From Heterodera schachtii (Eukaryota; Nematoda; Chromadorea; Rhabditida; Heteroderidae): a DNA stretch of 64,000 nt. The DNA lies in contig SIJG01000028.1 in the NCBI GenBank assembly GCA_023374025.1, positions 628,678 to 692,677 on the forward strand, written 5' to 3'. Of the stretch, positions 35,277 to 48,479 are shown piece by piece. A program made the position numbers and the translations under genes. Positions within the stretch are counted from its first letter, which is position 1, and each line of letters starts with the position of its first letter. The notes under the pieces are model-generated. The model did not search any database and was not told the origin of the DNA. It saw only the letters and a list, made by a program, of their open reading frames with translations.

Positions 35277-36534
35277 TTTCATCAAATCATAATTGATGGT
35301 TTTTTAAATACGGATATAGCACCCTTAGAACTATACCGAATGATATAAGAATTAAAAATTTGGTTACTCTTGAGCAATAAATTATGAATAATTTTTTGTC
35401 AAAAATTTTACAATGGATGCTTTTTGAGTAAAGCCCTTTTTGATGGTTTGTTCATTCATTGCCTTTTAGTGATGTGGCTATAAAATTTTTATAAAAAATT
35501 ATAAAATATAAAAGTAAAAGATGCAACATATGTCGTCATATAAAAATCATCAGAATGGGGCGTTATATAAAAAACTAGCAAATTAAAATTTTTAATAAAA
35601 ATTACACATAACATGTCCTAGCATTCTATTAACCAGCAGCAGAGGAGAGAAGGAGGCAAACGCCGGTGCTATGTCGATTCCTAAAAAGTGCAAAAATGGC
35701 CAATTCTAAAAAAGTGCAAAAATGGCCAATTCTAAAAAAGTGCAAAAAATGGGCGATTCCTAAAAAATTTGCAAAAATCAAAAATCAAATTTTTCCTATG
35801 ATTTTTTATCAAATATTTAAAATTATTAATATGTGAAAATTTAATTTCATTAATGCTTAAATACACATTAATAAAACTAATTAAAATTTATCTAATATTA
35901 ATAAAATCATTAGCCAGCTTACTTTGAATTTTTTAAATAGTTTAAAGTCAATTAGAAATGGACGAAAATTAAAAAATGAACTCAAATTATAGAAAAAATA
36001 GAAATAGTTATATGGAATTGTGTCCGCTTCAATCAAGCTAAATTGCTTGTTATAGGCGAAATTGAAATTTTAAAATATTTAAAAAATTCTAAGTAATCTG
36101 ATTAATGATTTTATTTAATTTTAGGTAAGTTTTAATATTTTATTCTTAACCTAAAAAAACTTTTAGAAGAATGTGTGTTTAAGCATCAATTTATTTAAAT
36201 TTTAACATATTTATAATAAAAAATTGATAAAAAAATCATATGAAAAATCAGACTTTTAATTTTTGCACTTTTAGGTATCGTCCAACCACGGTTATGCCTA
36301 AAAGTCATTTTGAAAAATTTTATATGCTTACATTATATGGTATATATAAAAAATCGTTCGTTTGGAAATGCCGCTTATTTCAATTCAATGGAAAATTCTG
36401 GCATTTCTATTTCCCTCATAAACGTGACTATATCAAATCAATATATATTAATAAAAATGTGTATAATTTTTTTTATATGTTTAGAAATTATCTTTTTTTC
36501 ATTTATTAAAAATTTATTACTTTTTTCATAAACG
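35277..36534. repeat. Repeat-bearing intergenic region
   Basis: 35680-35780 holds about four copies of a 29-bp unit (aaaaagtgcaaaaatggcc-aattct). The remainder is very AT-rich. An ORF near 36240-36530 is Phe/Ile/Tyr-rich with no splice context, and I do not support it as a gene. Confidence 0.65.
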
Positions 36535-39500
36535 ATGAAACAAAAAATTTTCTTATGCTATTTATTTATATTTGTGTTTTTAAAGTCCTATTTTTGGGGC
36601 CTATCTGAAGGTAAAGTTTAAATAAAATTCTTAAAGAGAAAAAGTTTTTTTTTTCTATATTAATTGACAAAATTATTTTTTAATAGCGCTCAATTGCAAA
36701 TCATTTTCACCGGAAGAAGCAAAATTTGCCGTTGAAAATTTCCATCAAATTGATTTGGTTGGAAGAAACGATGAAAAAGTGCCCGAAGCGCAACAAAATG
36801 CCGACGAGAGTGGGTCAACAAGCAAAAAAGAATCGTCGAGAAAAATTGTGGAACATTTTGTGGATTCACTTCGAGAAAAACTGTCGGATCGCAATGAAAA
36901 CGAAAAAACAACAGTTGACGCACCCACAATTGAAAAAAATGGACGAAAAATGATCACAATGGCCACTGACTTTTGCAACAGATTGCCAACGGAAGGGTAA
37001 AATGCGAAAATTTAAATTTTATTTAACAGGGGTGCCAATTTTTGAAAAACGGATAACCCAAATGCTCGCCCATTTTGATTAGAGCTTACAAATTTTATGG
37101 CTTTGAAATTCAGTTTCCGAAACATATTGGTGCCTTCACTCAATTCATATCCGCGCACGTATTATTCGTGGCCAATTTTTTGCCAAGCGATGAAAAAGCT
37201 GACAAAATATGCTCAATTAATGACCCCATCTTACAATTAGCAGAAAAATTAATTCCGTATCCGACCATGACTGATAAATGCCGTGACATTTTTTGTTTGC
37301 TCTTAGCCGGAAATTTTGCTAATAACCATAAATTTTATGTTAATTCTATGCTTTAAATTATTTGGTGGTTTTTTTAGGCCCGTTGTTTTTTCGCGCATAG
37401 GTGATGAGAAAAGAAGCCCTAAATTGGCTCGAATTAGGAAAATTTTTTCAACCAGACCGCCATTGCCCAATCGCAAATGCCGAAGCCGCAAATATCGGTT
37501 AATAAACCATTCATTATATAAATGCTTTCTAAATTATTATGGAATAACTTACCGCTTTTTCACTGTTTTATCCCCTAAAATCCGGGCCCCCTTTTTTTCT
37601 TTAATGCCCTACAAAATGCCAATTTTAGTGAAAATGTTTCATCTGGGTACTTGCATTGTGTGCAGTTTTTGCTATACCATCACATGCAAAAGCTGGTGTG
37701 GCGCCTTGAGAACAAATGGGGCATAATTTTTGATCAAAATAATGACGAAAATTTGGAAGCAAAAAATCACTTATTGCAAATTTACACGGATAAAAAAATG
37801 GTCGCATGGGAACAAATGGTGAAAATCTATGGGAAAGAGTTGAAGGATCTGACAGAGGTGAACGAACTGATTCGGAGGAAATTCGAGTTTTGTCTGATCA
37901 TTGAGGGCGAAACGCGTGAGTTTTTTTTGCTAAATATCAAGCATAGGTCCCAGACTCAAAATGACATATTTTTTTTTTTATAGGTTTTCTTAGGTGTTAA
38001 AAAAACGACTAAACCATCAAAAAAAAACTGCGCGGCAAGGCGTTTAAACTGTGTTTTGCACCGGTTTAAATCACGAAAAATTGCCTCAAAAATCAGCCAA
38101 AAATCCATTTTAAATAAAAAAAAATTTAGCAAATTTGGTACCATTCGAAAGCTCTTGATGAGCTAAGCCTAAAAATCAGTGAATGAAGTTGAAATAAAGC
38201 AAGCTGATATTATACGGGTCCGGCCCGTATCCAATCTCTAATTTTAATTATTTCAATTTTAAAAATTCAGCAGATATTTTTTCGATTTTTTGTTTTATAT
38301 TTTTATTTATCCTATATTTTTAACTAGTAGAGATGTATACCATAAGACTAGCAGATTCAGAAATTCAGAAAGCTATAAAATCATAAATTAAGAATTGAAA
38401 TGCAATGCAATTAGTGCCGAAAATGCGCATTTATTCCTCAAGAATTTCCACAAAATTGTGTTTGAGCCAGAATATGAACGGAACTGGTCAAAAAAAGCTG
38501 AATTAATTGGCACAAACATTTTCAATTCGCTTAGAAAAGAATTGCGGAAGGACGAGCAATTGAAGCAGAACAAAGGGAATGAGGACCAAAAAGAAAAGGC
38601 CAAAATTATGGCAAAAAATTGGAAATTGGCCGAAACGTCGATGCGTGTACGGGTCCAAGTGTTGGTGAACACGGCGGAGAGAAAGTGCCGAACATTACCG
38701 AAAAAACCGTTTCGACAGATCCAAAAATTGGGAAGAAATTTATCGAAACGACTCGAAAGGTCATGGAGTCCGAAAAATAGGGAAATTAACCAAAATGAAA
38801 GTGGAGACAAATTTGATGAGGCTAAGTCGGAAAGTGAAAATTCTACAAAAAATCCTTTTCGAAATTTGCAAAAATTTGGACGAAGCATTTCAAAACGGTT
38901 GGACAGGTCAGTGTCGTTGAACTCGAGCAAAATGGAAGAGAGTGCCAAAAATGGAGAGAGAAAGTCAACTGATGGGACGACACGAAGGGATAATGAAAAT
39001 ACCACTAAAAATCCCCTTCGAAATTTTCAAGAATTTGGTAGAAGCATTTCAAAACGATTGGAACGGCCTTGGAGTTTTAAAAATAATGAAGAGAATGTAA
39101 GCAAAACGGAAAGTGCCAACAACGGAGAGAGAATGCCAAGCGATGAGACTACAATGGAAAATGACAATGGGTTGGATGAACTGAGATCCAGTTTTGTCAC
39201 CTGTATTTACCATTACATGTACGCATTCTCTCAGAATTTGGTCAAAAAAATTGAAGGGAAAAATGGCGAAAACTCGGACAACAAAAATTTCAAAGAAATT
39301 TATGAAAAGTTGAGGGAGAAGACGCGCAAACGAATGAAATTGGCATTTTATGCCGAGGGAGTAATGGAAATGGACAAATGGCTTAACGGAGAAAAGATAC
39401 CGTCGCAATCAGCAACTGTTGAAGAGGATGAAAATGAAGATGAAGCAGAACATGAAGACGACCCAGGGGAAGACCCGTTCAGAAACTGTGCCAATGTTTT

Positions 39501-40315
39501 GGAAGGCCAAGTGGATGAGGATACTGTAGTGACTGGAGACGGTAAGTCCACTTTTAATCGAGAGTTGTATTCCTAGTCGATTGTCAACTATGTACTGGAC
39601 CTCGTCCAAAATGCATGGAAAATTTAGCTGGGAACATGCAAAATTCTTTCTAGTTTTTTCGTATGCCAATTCTGTGTCTCGGCCTCTCGTAGAACTCTGA
39701 CCCGTGACAGCAAAAAGCGTCGGTGGAAAAGATTTCGAACAAAAGCTCGAACGTCCAAATTCTGGAAATTAGCGTTTTTGGATCAAGTTCAGTTAAATAC
39801 ATGGAAAGAAAAAAAGCCATCAATCCTGCTATGAAATTATTTACGCGGTTTTTGAGCCAAAAATGCTAAATTCGAAAATTTGGGCTTCTTTCGACTTTTT
39901 GTTCGTTCGGGTCCGGCGTTCGGAATTGGCCGAAACCGATACCGGATTCGTGATCAAGCTATCTCCAAAATCCAAGAAACTTGTTTTTATGACAAAAAAT
40001 CTTCTCTGACCTGACGCATTTTCCGGAAGCTCTCTGGCCACATAACGTGAAATTGGCATTCCATTGATTTCTTTGAAATCTTCAGGCGGCTTAATGGACA
40101 AAAGTTTTGACGAATTTTTATTCCAATGTGCTGGACAATTCATTGAGGCCGTTGCCGAGGAAAAATTCAGTTATAAATTGTTTGTCAATCTTAACACAAT
40201 GCAATTGGACACCGAAATGGACTTTCCGCTATCAATGAAAGATGAAATAATGGCATCAAAAAATTTTGGACCAAATGCCAGAGACAAATGCTTTATGATT
40301 CGGTCGATATCCTAA
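36535..40315 (+). CDS. Secreted protein with basic tandem repeats, family unknown
   Basis: Exons: 36535-36610, 36687-36996, 37083-37338, 37401-37497, about 37629-37915, 38393-39541, 40086-40315. The first encodes a signal peptide (MKQKIFLCYLFIFVFL), and the mature part starts near an ALNC motif. The phase between exons 4 and 5 does not match, so that junction is unresolved or the gene carries a frameshift. All other phases agree. The large sixth exon has three tandem repeats of about 53 residues, each with a conserved core K(N/K)P(F/L)R-x3-(K/E)-(F/L)GR-(N/S)-(L/I)SKRL(E/D)R, joined by acidic Ser/Thr/Asn-rich linkers. An acidic tail near 39420-39470 follows. The roughly 77-residue last exon is ordinary globular-looking sequence. 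It is followed by two more genes of similar style. An effector role is possible but unproven. Confidence 0.6.
39542..40085. other. Intron of the tandem-repeat gene
   Basis: A 544-bp intron with a gtaagt donor and cttcag acceptor. It holds GC-richer stretches ('ttcgggtccggcgttcgg', 39906-39923) reminiscent of the 46850-46960 region, suggesting a small dispersed repeat. Confidence 0.45.
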
Positions 40316-40536
40316 ATAAATTTACTAATCAAATCAAAATTGGGTATCATTTTCGCGCCGGTCACAATTTGTATAAAAACTTGGTGAAATTCCAAGTTTT
40401 AGAAAATAAAATTTCACGAAAATCTTACTTTCATATTAGCATTATTAATTTTTAAATTATTTAGCGCGTTAATTGGCGTTTTTAATAAATTAATTATCAT
40501 TTAATTTGTAAGCGTTTCATTTCCCTTTAATCACAG

Positions 40537-42744
40537 TGAACTGTTAAAATCGCTGAACAAAAATTTGGCCCATCGTCTGAACTTTGAGAAAATCACAAGC
40601 AGAAAGGAAAAGGAACGCTGGACAATGCTGCACCAGAAATTGGAGAATTTACGGCTCGAAAACATTGACAACCGATGGATGCACAGAACGGGCACAAAAC
40701 TGTCGCACAGTTACCAAAACTTTGTGCGCGACTTTCGCAAATGGAAAGCCAAAGGCACACTTTACCATCCGATAAGGGACGGCATTCGAAAAGTACGGCA
40801 CGACATGGGCAGTCAGAGGAAGCAATCGGCGGAGAGGAAGCTGTACAAAGCACAGACAATGCGCCGGAGGAGACGAAAACGTACAGAAGACGACGAAATT
40901 TTTGTGCGACAAAAAACGTTGGGGGAATTAATGAACGAGGAACGGCAGCTACGAATAAGCGAATTCGAATTCACAGGTGAGAGTTTAGCACGATGAAATG
41001 AAAAAGTGAATTTAACGGGCCAAATTTAATGACCATTTAACGTTTAAAATTTGTAAAAAAATTTTAAACAATTAAAAATAAACGAATAGCAGAAGTTTTT
41101 AACACATAAGCCTTAATGGGGATTGTAAACATGTATTAAATTAGAAAATGAAAAAAAAATTAAAGATTTATAAAATAACACAAAAACACTAAAAAATAAT
41201 TAATGGCGCCGCCATGGAAATTTTAATTTATATGTGAGATTTGTTATTAATTTTTTATTAAAAAGGAATAAATGTTGATATTAATTATTAAGAAAAAAAA
41301 GATTTATAGCCCTCCAAAGTCAAAATTTTGAAAATATATTTCTGTAAACATACATCGAACATAAACTTTTTTGAAAATAATAAAATAAAATAATTTATGT
41401 TATACACAATGGAATTTAGACACAATTGTTGCGATTCGATGCTTGCACGAAGAAGATGACTTCAGCTCAACTGAACAGCAGCAGACAAAAACATTGGGAG
41501 AACTTTTTGACGAAGACCATTTTGAAGCACCGGAAATTGTAATGGAAAAAATTGAGCGGAAAATGGAGAAAATCCGGCAAAAAATTGCACAAGAGTCATT
41601 GGGGAAACGGTTGAAGGATTACGAAATGTTTATCCGCGCCTTTTACATCGCTTTGGCATTTGAACTGTTTGAGCGAATGCACGGCGAGGAGGGCGTAATG
41701 ACAACAAATTGGCATTTTGTGTTGGGAAGCGGCGACGAGGCAAAATTGGCATCGCAAAAGCAAGCCGAAACAGACAAACGAAATGTTGAAAGCATCAAAA
41801 AAGGACTGAAAGTTTTTGGTGAAATTTTGAAACGGATGGGCAAAATGAAGACGAAAGCGAAGCCAATGAACATTAAATTTTGGGGCAAAAGCAAAAAAGA
41901 AGAAGCAGAAAAAATTGGGGATGGAGAGATGGAAGAAAAGGATAAAAGCAGCGGAGGGATTGGGTACGAACTGCGCTATTTGGGCTACACAACGGAGAAG
42001 GACCGCGAGCAATTGTTGGAGTCGTTGCAGGACGAGATGAAGCTGAACCTGGACCAGTTCACCATGAGCTATGATGGTAGGTTCCCTTCATTAGTGTTTG
42101 TGTTCGAGAGTCTTGATCTCGAGTCAGAGAATGCCAGCTCTCAAGGAGCCTCGGTACCTAATCTCAGTCCCGATGCAAAATCTCGACCGGATTCAGGGGA
42201 ATGAGGACTCAAACAGCACCAAACTTACCCACTCATTTTAGTAAATTAGCTATTGATTAATGATATGAATTACGATGCAATTAACGGATTGATCGATCAT
42301 TTGCTAAATTATCCACCTATAAATTCAAACAATTCAAAAAACTCAAAAGCAAATTAAAATTTCATAGAAAATATATATATTTAAAATTTAACAATTAAAG
42401 GACAGTGCGATTTGACCAATGATTTAAACGATTGTTTTGTTGCGTCGGATGGCATTGACTTTGATGCCCAAGTTGAAAAAGTGTCCCTATTTGGCAAGGA
42501 AACCAGCGAAATGAGCACATTAGAAAAGGCAGCGGAAAGTCTGTTCAAAAAGTTGAACCGTTGGAGCTACAAATTTGGACAGAGAGGCAAACGGCACCGA
42601 AATATGTTGAAGCGGTATTTCAACGGCAAAATGAAGGACATTTTGGGAGTCATTCCCGAAATGATGACGGACAAAGTGTCACCATTTGAGGTGATTTGGT
42701 CGGGTCGGGACATTTCGACCCCAGAAACATTTTACATTTCATAA
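40537..42744 (+). CDS. Unrecognised gene, lysine/arginine-rich helical product (5' incomplete)
   Basis: Three exons (40537-40976, 41420-42076, 42401-42744, TAA) with consistent phases. The first needs an upstream exon ending in phase 2, which I did not find between 40316 and 40530. The products of exons 1 and 2 share a KTLGEL(M/F) motif followed by acidic residues, hinting at an internal repeat. A very basic cluster (RRRRRKR, about 40862-40880) looks like a nuclear localisation or processing signal. The rest is charged and helical. It lies directly after the secreted tandem-repeat gene. An alternative donor at 42692 (GAG|gtgatt) is in phase with the exon at 43139, so this and the next gene could be one transcription unit. 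Function unknown. Confidence 0.55.
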
Positions 42745-43138
42745 ATGATTAAAAATATTATTACATAAATTTGATGGCTATAAACATTATTAAAAAAAGT
42801 TTTTTATTTTTTAACTCATTCAAAAATTGAGACAAATACACAATTGAATACTTATTTAATTAAAAATATTTATTTTTAAATAAATTATATAAAAAATTTG
42901 ATAATCTGTCAACAGAAAGGCCATAAGAGGAAAATTCATAATTGATGACTGTCAAACCGTCATCAGTAAATTATTAATATTTAAATGGACAGTTTTAGCT
43001 TACAAATTTAAACAAAAATATAAAAGTTAATAAAGCAATAAAATATACATTTAAAAAATTATGACGGATTAACCTTGGTCAATGATTAATTTGTCTTTAT
43101 AAAGTTACGAATTGTCCAGAATTTTATTATTTTTTCAG

Positions 43139-44607
43139 CTTGTTATTCCATTTTACTTGCCATTGAAAAAGGGAGTTAAATTTGTGTTCAAAAAAATTTT
43201 GGTGCAGCCCAAAGATTGGTTCCGCGCTTGGCTATTGAAACTTTTCTCGACAGCGAATTTTGTCTTGAATGATGGTGATGAAAAAATGAAGCAAAAAGCG
43301 AACGACGGTGAAAAATTATGCCATAAAAATTAATTGAACAACTTTTAATAATTTAATTTAACCATTTTATTGCATTTTATATTAGGGAAAGTGCCAATCA
43401 CTGATTTGTCAGAAATTGAGCCATCAATTAATGTGCCGAATTTTGAGGAATCATTGAATGAAAATTTGGGCACGACAATTAAGAAAATGTCAAATATTGT
43501 TGAGAAAAAGAAAGCGAACAGTAATGAAAAAGGGTTCAAAAAAGTGGCACAAATGTTGAAGGACCTTTTCATTAACTTTGGCCTGAAAAAGGTACAGAAT
43601 GAAATTGAAAAGAGTGTCGGAAATGCCCAGAACAATGTTGGTGTTATTTTTGACTAAAAAAATTTTTAAAATAAAATAAAAAAGATTTAAAATGAATTAT
43701 TTTAGAGTGCAGAAAATGCAAACACAAAAAAGAGCAATCGGAGACGTCGAAAGCGCGGCATTGAGCTGGGAGCTGGCATAAATGCGTACATTGAAGCGGG
43801 TAAAATATTGAATTATGAAAAGTTTTCCGAATTTTGTTTAAGTTTTCTTACATTTCGTTTAAAATCAGTCGAGCCATAGTCATGAAAATGGCAAATTTTA
43901 AAGTTTATAAAGGGATAAAAGCTTATAACCTTTTTTATTCACTTTTTTTTTTTATTAATTAAAAATTATATCCGAAAAACACTATTTAAACCTAAATCTC
44001 AAAACCACTCAAATGAATTTTTCTTTGTTCATTGAATCTGACTGATATTGAATTTCTTTAAAAAAAAATTATTATTTTTTACATTGAAAAATATTTCCTA
44101 TTATTAAAGTTGACTGAAGTGTCGTGAAATATATTAATATTTTATAAAATATTTATTTTCTTTCAATTATATAATGATATTATGCAGTATTAAATTTTCT
44201 TTGTAGTGAGTGATTATGCACTCAAAAACGCTATTCTTTATGATTAATTTTTCATTTAGTTTTATCATTAATTAATTACATTAGGAAAGCAAGGCTCTTC
44301 GACCGTTAGCGCCCTGCTTGTTGATGCCAAAGTGATGGACTGGAGTTTGACCTCCCCAATGCCGGGCCTGCACTTCCATTGGCTACACATTGGCCACCCG
44401 ATCATGCTCGGCAAGCTGAACATTGGCGCGTCGATGACCACCGGCATTCTCGTCATCTTCATCATTGTTGGCATGCTTTATTGGTGGCATGCGCTGAAAT
44501 TGGCCGTTTATTTGTCCATTCAAAAAGGCGATTTAATTGGATGGGTGATCATTTTTTTGGCCGCTGTTTTCTACATCCTTTTCTGTGTGGGATTTGTAAT
44601 GCTTTAA
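43139..44607 (+). CDS. Unrecognised membrane protein, two C-terminal helices (5' incomplete)
   Basis: Exons 43139-43307, 43386-43591, 43706-43799 and 44285-44607 (TAA) join in phase. The first two give a charged helical region. The third has a basic stretch RRRRKRG, a possible proprotein-convertase site or nuclear signal. The last encodes two strong membrane helices: TTGILVIFIIVGMLYWW and GWVIIFLAAVFYILFCVGF, separated by about 20 residues. The last exon is GC-richer and looks well conserved in codon pattern. No start codon is assigned; the first exon begins at a tttttcag acceptor in phase 0 and could continue from the 40.5-42.7 kb gene. No family recognised. Confidence 0.6.
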
Positions 44608-45539
44608 AAATGGATCAGATATACTGCTGTTATTGAGGATATATTGAAATTGAAGTTTACCATCGATTGGAGATTTGGGTATGTAATTGCACATTATTAA
44701 ATGACAAGCGATAAATATGCACATTTTCATAAATAAGAGTAAGTTTAATTATTTTACCAAAAATATACCAAATATAATATTATCTAACTCAAACAAATTT
44801 ATGAGGAATAAAAATATTTAATATTTTAATATTATTAACTTATGAAAATAGGAACTGTCCCATTTGCTCCTTTCATATTTACGAGTACGAGAAACTCAAA
44901 AAAGCGAGAATTTTTGAGTTAATTAGCCAAAATATTTGAAACGATTCTAAAGGTTTTCATAAAACAAAATAGAACAATTGGTTGTATTCCGAGGCCGAGA
45001 GTGCAACCAAAATCCGAGTTCAGACATTTTTGGCTAAATTCTGACTTCAGAATTTATTGAGGTGGTGCTAAATAATCGAATTGGTTATAAATCCACCAAA
45101 AAAAGAAATTTCAAAAATTTTATAAAAAATTATTTTTCATAAATTATAACAATTTTTTGTCAAAAAGTAAATTTCAATACAATATTTTGTAAAAAAAAAT
45201 AATAATTTATTTATTATTTTTATGCTTCTGCAAGAAAAATTAAAAGTTTTTTGCTCCGGTGAAATCTTTCACAATTTTTCTTGTTTTGCTTTTTTTTTTT
45301 ATAAATTTTATTGTATTAGACGCCCTTTTTAATTTTGTACCACCTAATTACACCTAAATCATTTCCAAATAATTAAAATGAGAGTTATTGCAATTTTTAT
45401 CAAAAAATTTAAATCATTGATAATTTGCTGGCATTATGTATTATTTGGCTTAACATATTTTGCTTATTTAGGCAATATAATATAAAGCAGATTTTCCAAA
45501 AAACACAAATGGAAATTGAAATTGCCGAATTCATCTCAT
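44608..45539. other. Intergenic between convergent genes
   Basis: This separates the membrane-protein gene (plus) from the venom allergen-like gene (minus). AT-rich. No exon supported. A GC-richer patch at 44990-45060 may be a dispersed repeat remnant. Confidence 0.35.
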
Positions 45540-47434
45540 TTATGGCAAAATGCACAGTCCGCTGGTGCCGTTACATGACGCCCCATTGTAGTCAGAACAA
45601 CCACCGCATGCGGTGCCCTTTTTATAGACCACCTCGTCCAACCAATTGCCACTGAAACGATTAAATTTTTAAAATTAAAAAATTAAGACTAAACTTTGTG
45701 AACAAATTAATATTTGCCTAATAATTTCACCCATTAATTTATCACTTAAAATCACTTTTATCGTGTAGAGAATATTTGATTTGCTATTGTTAATTTTGGG
45801 CTTTTTTGTTGCCGATCCTCAAAATTGATCAGAAAAATCGATCAAATGAAAACCAAGCAAAAGTACGTTAATTTAATGCGATTTCCCCTCTTAAATTTTA
45901 TTGCCCATTTGTCATGGGTTTGGATCCGCTTGACAGATGATTAATTTATATTGGTTTTAATTCTCAAAGGATTTTCCCACCCAACATTGTGTTATTCAGC
46001 GATTTTTTTAAAATTTAATATACTATTTGAGAAATTTTTTATTGAGTTTTATAAAGAAATTTTATCAATTTTTAAAATTGCCTATTTCATCGATTTTTCG
46101 GGTCTTTGATCAATTTTTTCTGATCACTTTTGGCGCAGGACCCAAAAAAGCCGAAAATTTACAATATCAAATCGACCACGCTCTATTCGATAAAAATGTT
46201 TTTAAAGTGATTTGTACACTTCCCTTGTACATAAGATAGAATTTCTTGCACTCACGTTGTATTGTAGTTGCACACAACCCATGTCTTCCAGTCAGCGCTG
46301 GGACAGCGTGCCATGGCACAGCCAATTTGAGCAGTGGTGGCCCAGGCTTGCTAAAAGCAACAAACGAAGTTAGAGCAGTAAAATAAGTAGTGGATGAAAA
46401 TGGTAAATAAAACATGATTGTAATTCGTCCTTTTTTTTATAAGATTTGTCCTTATTTCATTCTATCGTCCTGGAAAATTTTGGATTTACAAAAAAAAATT
46501 TGCCACCCTTAAAAATAAGCATATCATATTCATTTGCCTGGCTCCAATGTCCGATGCCCTTGTTGAACTGTTCACTGTCCAGCACAAGGCTTTCCTGGAT
46601 GCCGTACTGCTTTAGCTCCGCCCACCACATGTTGCAAGCTTGTTTCAGCGCATCAGCTGCAAAAAAATTGAATATGAATTTTTTTCATTTAATAAATTCG
46701 TCAGCATTAATATTTATGATTCAAAATCATTCCCGAATAAAGGCTGAACTCAAAGGTTGAGCGTTCTCTAAGCTCAATCTTGTTGATCCAGCAAAACCAA
46801 TTTGACTAAGAATTTGCAAACACACCCGAATCCGATTTTCTGAAGTCCAAATTTTTCCGGATCGAATGACCGAACCGGATATGTTTTTCAAAAATACCCT
46901 CGTCTGAACCGGGACCCAAGCAAAAACCCTGACAGTGTGCGGGTCCGCACAGTCTATAGAGTTCACATTTTTGGGCCGACCCCTAATAATCATTGTTTTT
47001 CTTAAATTATCCAATGCATTTTCCATTTCTTTTACCTTCCGAAATTGTTGACGAACTAGTCATGTACAAATTCTCGCCCAACCCTGATGAACCCGAGTGG
47101 GACATTGAGCATCCGTTGGCCCAATTCTGTGCCACCGTCTCAATGCCGTCCGTCACATATTTTTGTTGGATCAAATTACTGCCAGCCGGCATTGTGCCGG
47201 TCAAATTTGCCGCAGTGCCTTTGGCCAGCTGAGAGCGGTAATTGTTGTGACACTCGAGCATCAACTCGCGGTTGCCATCAGACAGTGCCAAAACGAAGCA
47301 TGGGATAGCTAAAGAATTTAAAATTTTAATTGTATGTATATTTTAATAGTTAAAAGTTTCAAAAATTTAATTAAATTACCGATGAATGCTGCTAAAAGCA
47401 AGCAGAAAATGCCTTTCGAGTTGAAATATTTCAT
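45540..47434 (-). CDS. vap: Venom allergen-like protein (CAP/SCP superfamily), secreted
   Basis: Complete five-exon gene: 47434-47380, 47308-47036, 46656-46538, 46350-46256, 45651-45540. All phases match, giving 217 residues, the normal length for nematode VAPs. Exon 1 encodes the signal peptide (GIFCLLLAAFIG). CAP signatures are visible: CHNNYRSQLAKG in the first helix, NWANGCSMSHS (CAP motif 3 type), GENLYM, QIGCAMARC and the closing CNYNTT, with paired C-terminal cysteines. Intron 3 uses a GC donor (CAG|gcaaat). Cyst and root-knot nematodes secrete such proteins during invasion and migration, and potato cyst nematode VAP1 has been linked to suppression of host immunity. An ATGCCA hexamer (the dorsal-gland 'DOG box' core) lies about 520 bp upstream on the coding strand, but a single 6-mer carries little weight. 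Confidence 0.95.
46657..47035. other. VAP intron 2 with GC-rich repeat remnant
   Basis: This 379-bp intron contains a patch (about 46840-46975) rich in 'ccggat' and 'gggaccc' motifs, unlike the surrounding AT-rich intron. It is probably a short dispersed repeat. Confidence 0.4.
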
Positions 47435-48479
47435 TTTAGAATGAATTTAATTAGGGTTTTATTGGTGGAAATATTAGAGGATTATTTATTTTATTATCGA
47501 TGGTGTTTTAATGAATGATATTTGTTCACTATTTTTTATTGCTTAAATACGCAATTAAATTTAATTACAACAAAAAAAATTGTTTCAATAAAATCATTTT
47601 ATGAAATTTTTATTTGTTCAACTGCAATTCGTAGATCTGGTGTGGTTTATGGTGTCACTTTTAATTATGTAATTAGTATTAATTTAGCCGAAATGTGAAG
47701 TCACGGAAACACATCATTTTTGACCATTTTCAGCACAGCTTTTTAAATAAGATAAAAAATAAATTAAAAGATAAGCAGAGAAAGCGAAAAACGAAAAGAA
47801 ATGAACGAACTGATCAAAAGTGTAAACATTTAACACATGATTACTTTTAAAAATAAAACAGTTTCTTCTAACCCTTACAAAATTTGCACGGGTAATGGTG
47901 CTAGGTCATTTCGTAAAATCGACCATTTTTAGCAATTTTTTCGACAAAATATTGCCCAATGGCATTCTTGGTATTGTTCAATAGCTCTGATATTTCTGTT
48001 TATCCTGCAAATTTCAATTAAATTTTGAAAAAAAAAAAGATTAAAAAACCATAACTTAATTTTCCATTTTTGGACTTCTTTTTATTTTCATTTTTAAAAA
48101 TTTCATTTTTTTATGAAAGAATGCCCAATTTTTTTTTTGCGAACAAAACTTGAAACTTTATTTATTTTTTACTATTTTGGAATTTTTCTACATATTAAAT
48201 ATGTACATATTTTTATACCTATTTAATTTTGTATATCTTTTGAGTTTTTTGCGAATGTATAGGATTTTTTTGAAACACGAGGAGCCCGTTGATTTTTGAC
48301 TTATTTTAGGAAATTTTCAATCACAACTGCTAAAAAGCCGTTTTATTTCAATTCAAAAAATTTTTGCGGACTCGAAGTCGCGAATATTTTAAAATTCAGT
48401 TTCATTAACTAAAAAGCCAAGTTTTAATTGTGTAAGCCACGAATACATTCATATTGTTGTTTATAAGCTTCTAATTTAA
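47435..48479. promoter_or_regulatory. Upstream region of the VAP gene
   Basis: AT-rich, no exon seen. It should include the VAP promoter on the minus strand. The only listed motif is the ATGCCA hexamer on the minus strand near 47958. Confidence 0.3.

Noticed and set aside
36240..36531. Phe/Tyr-rich ORF upstream of the secreted repeat gene
   Set aside because: AT-rich composition artefact with no exon borders.
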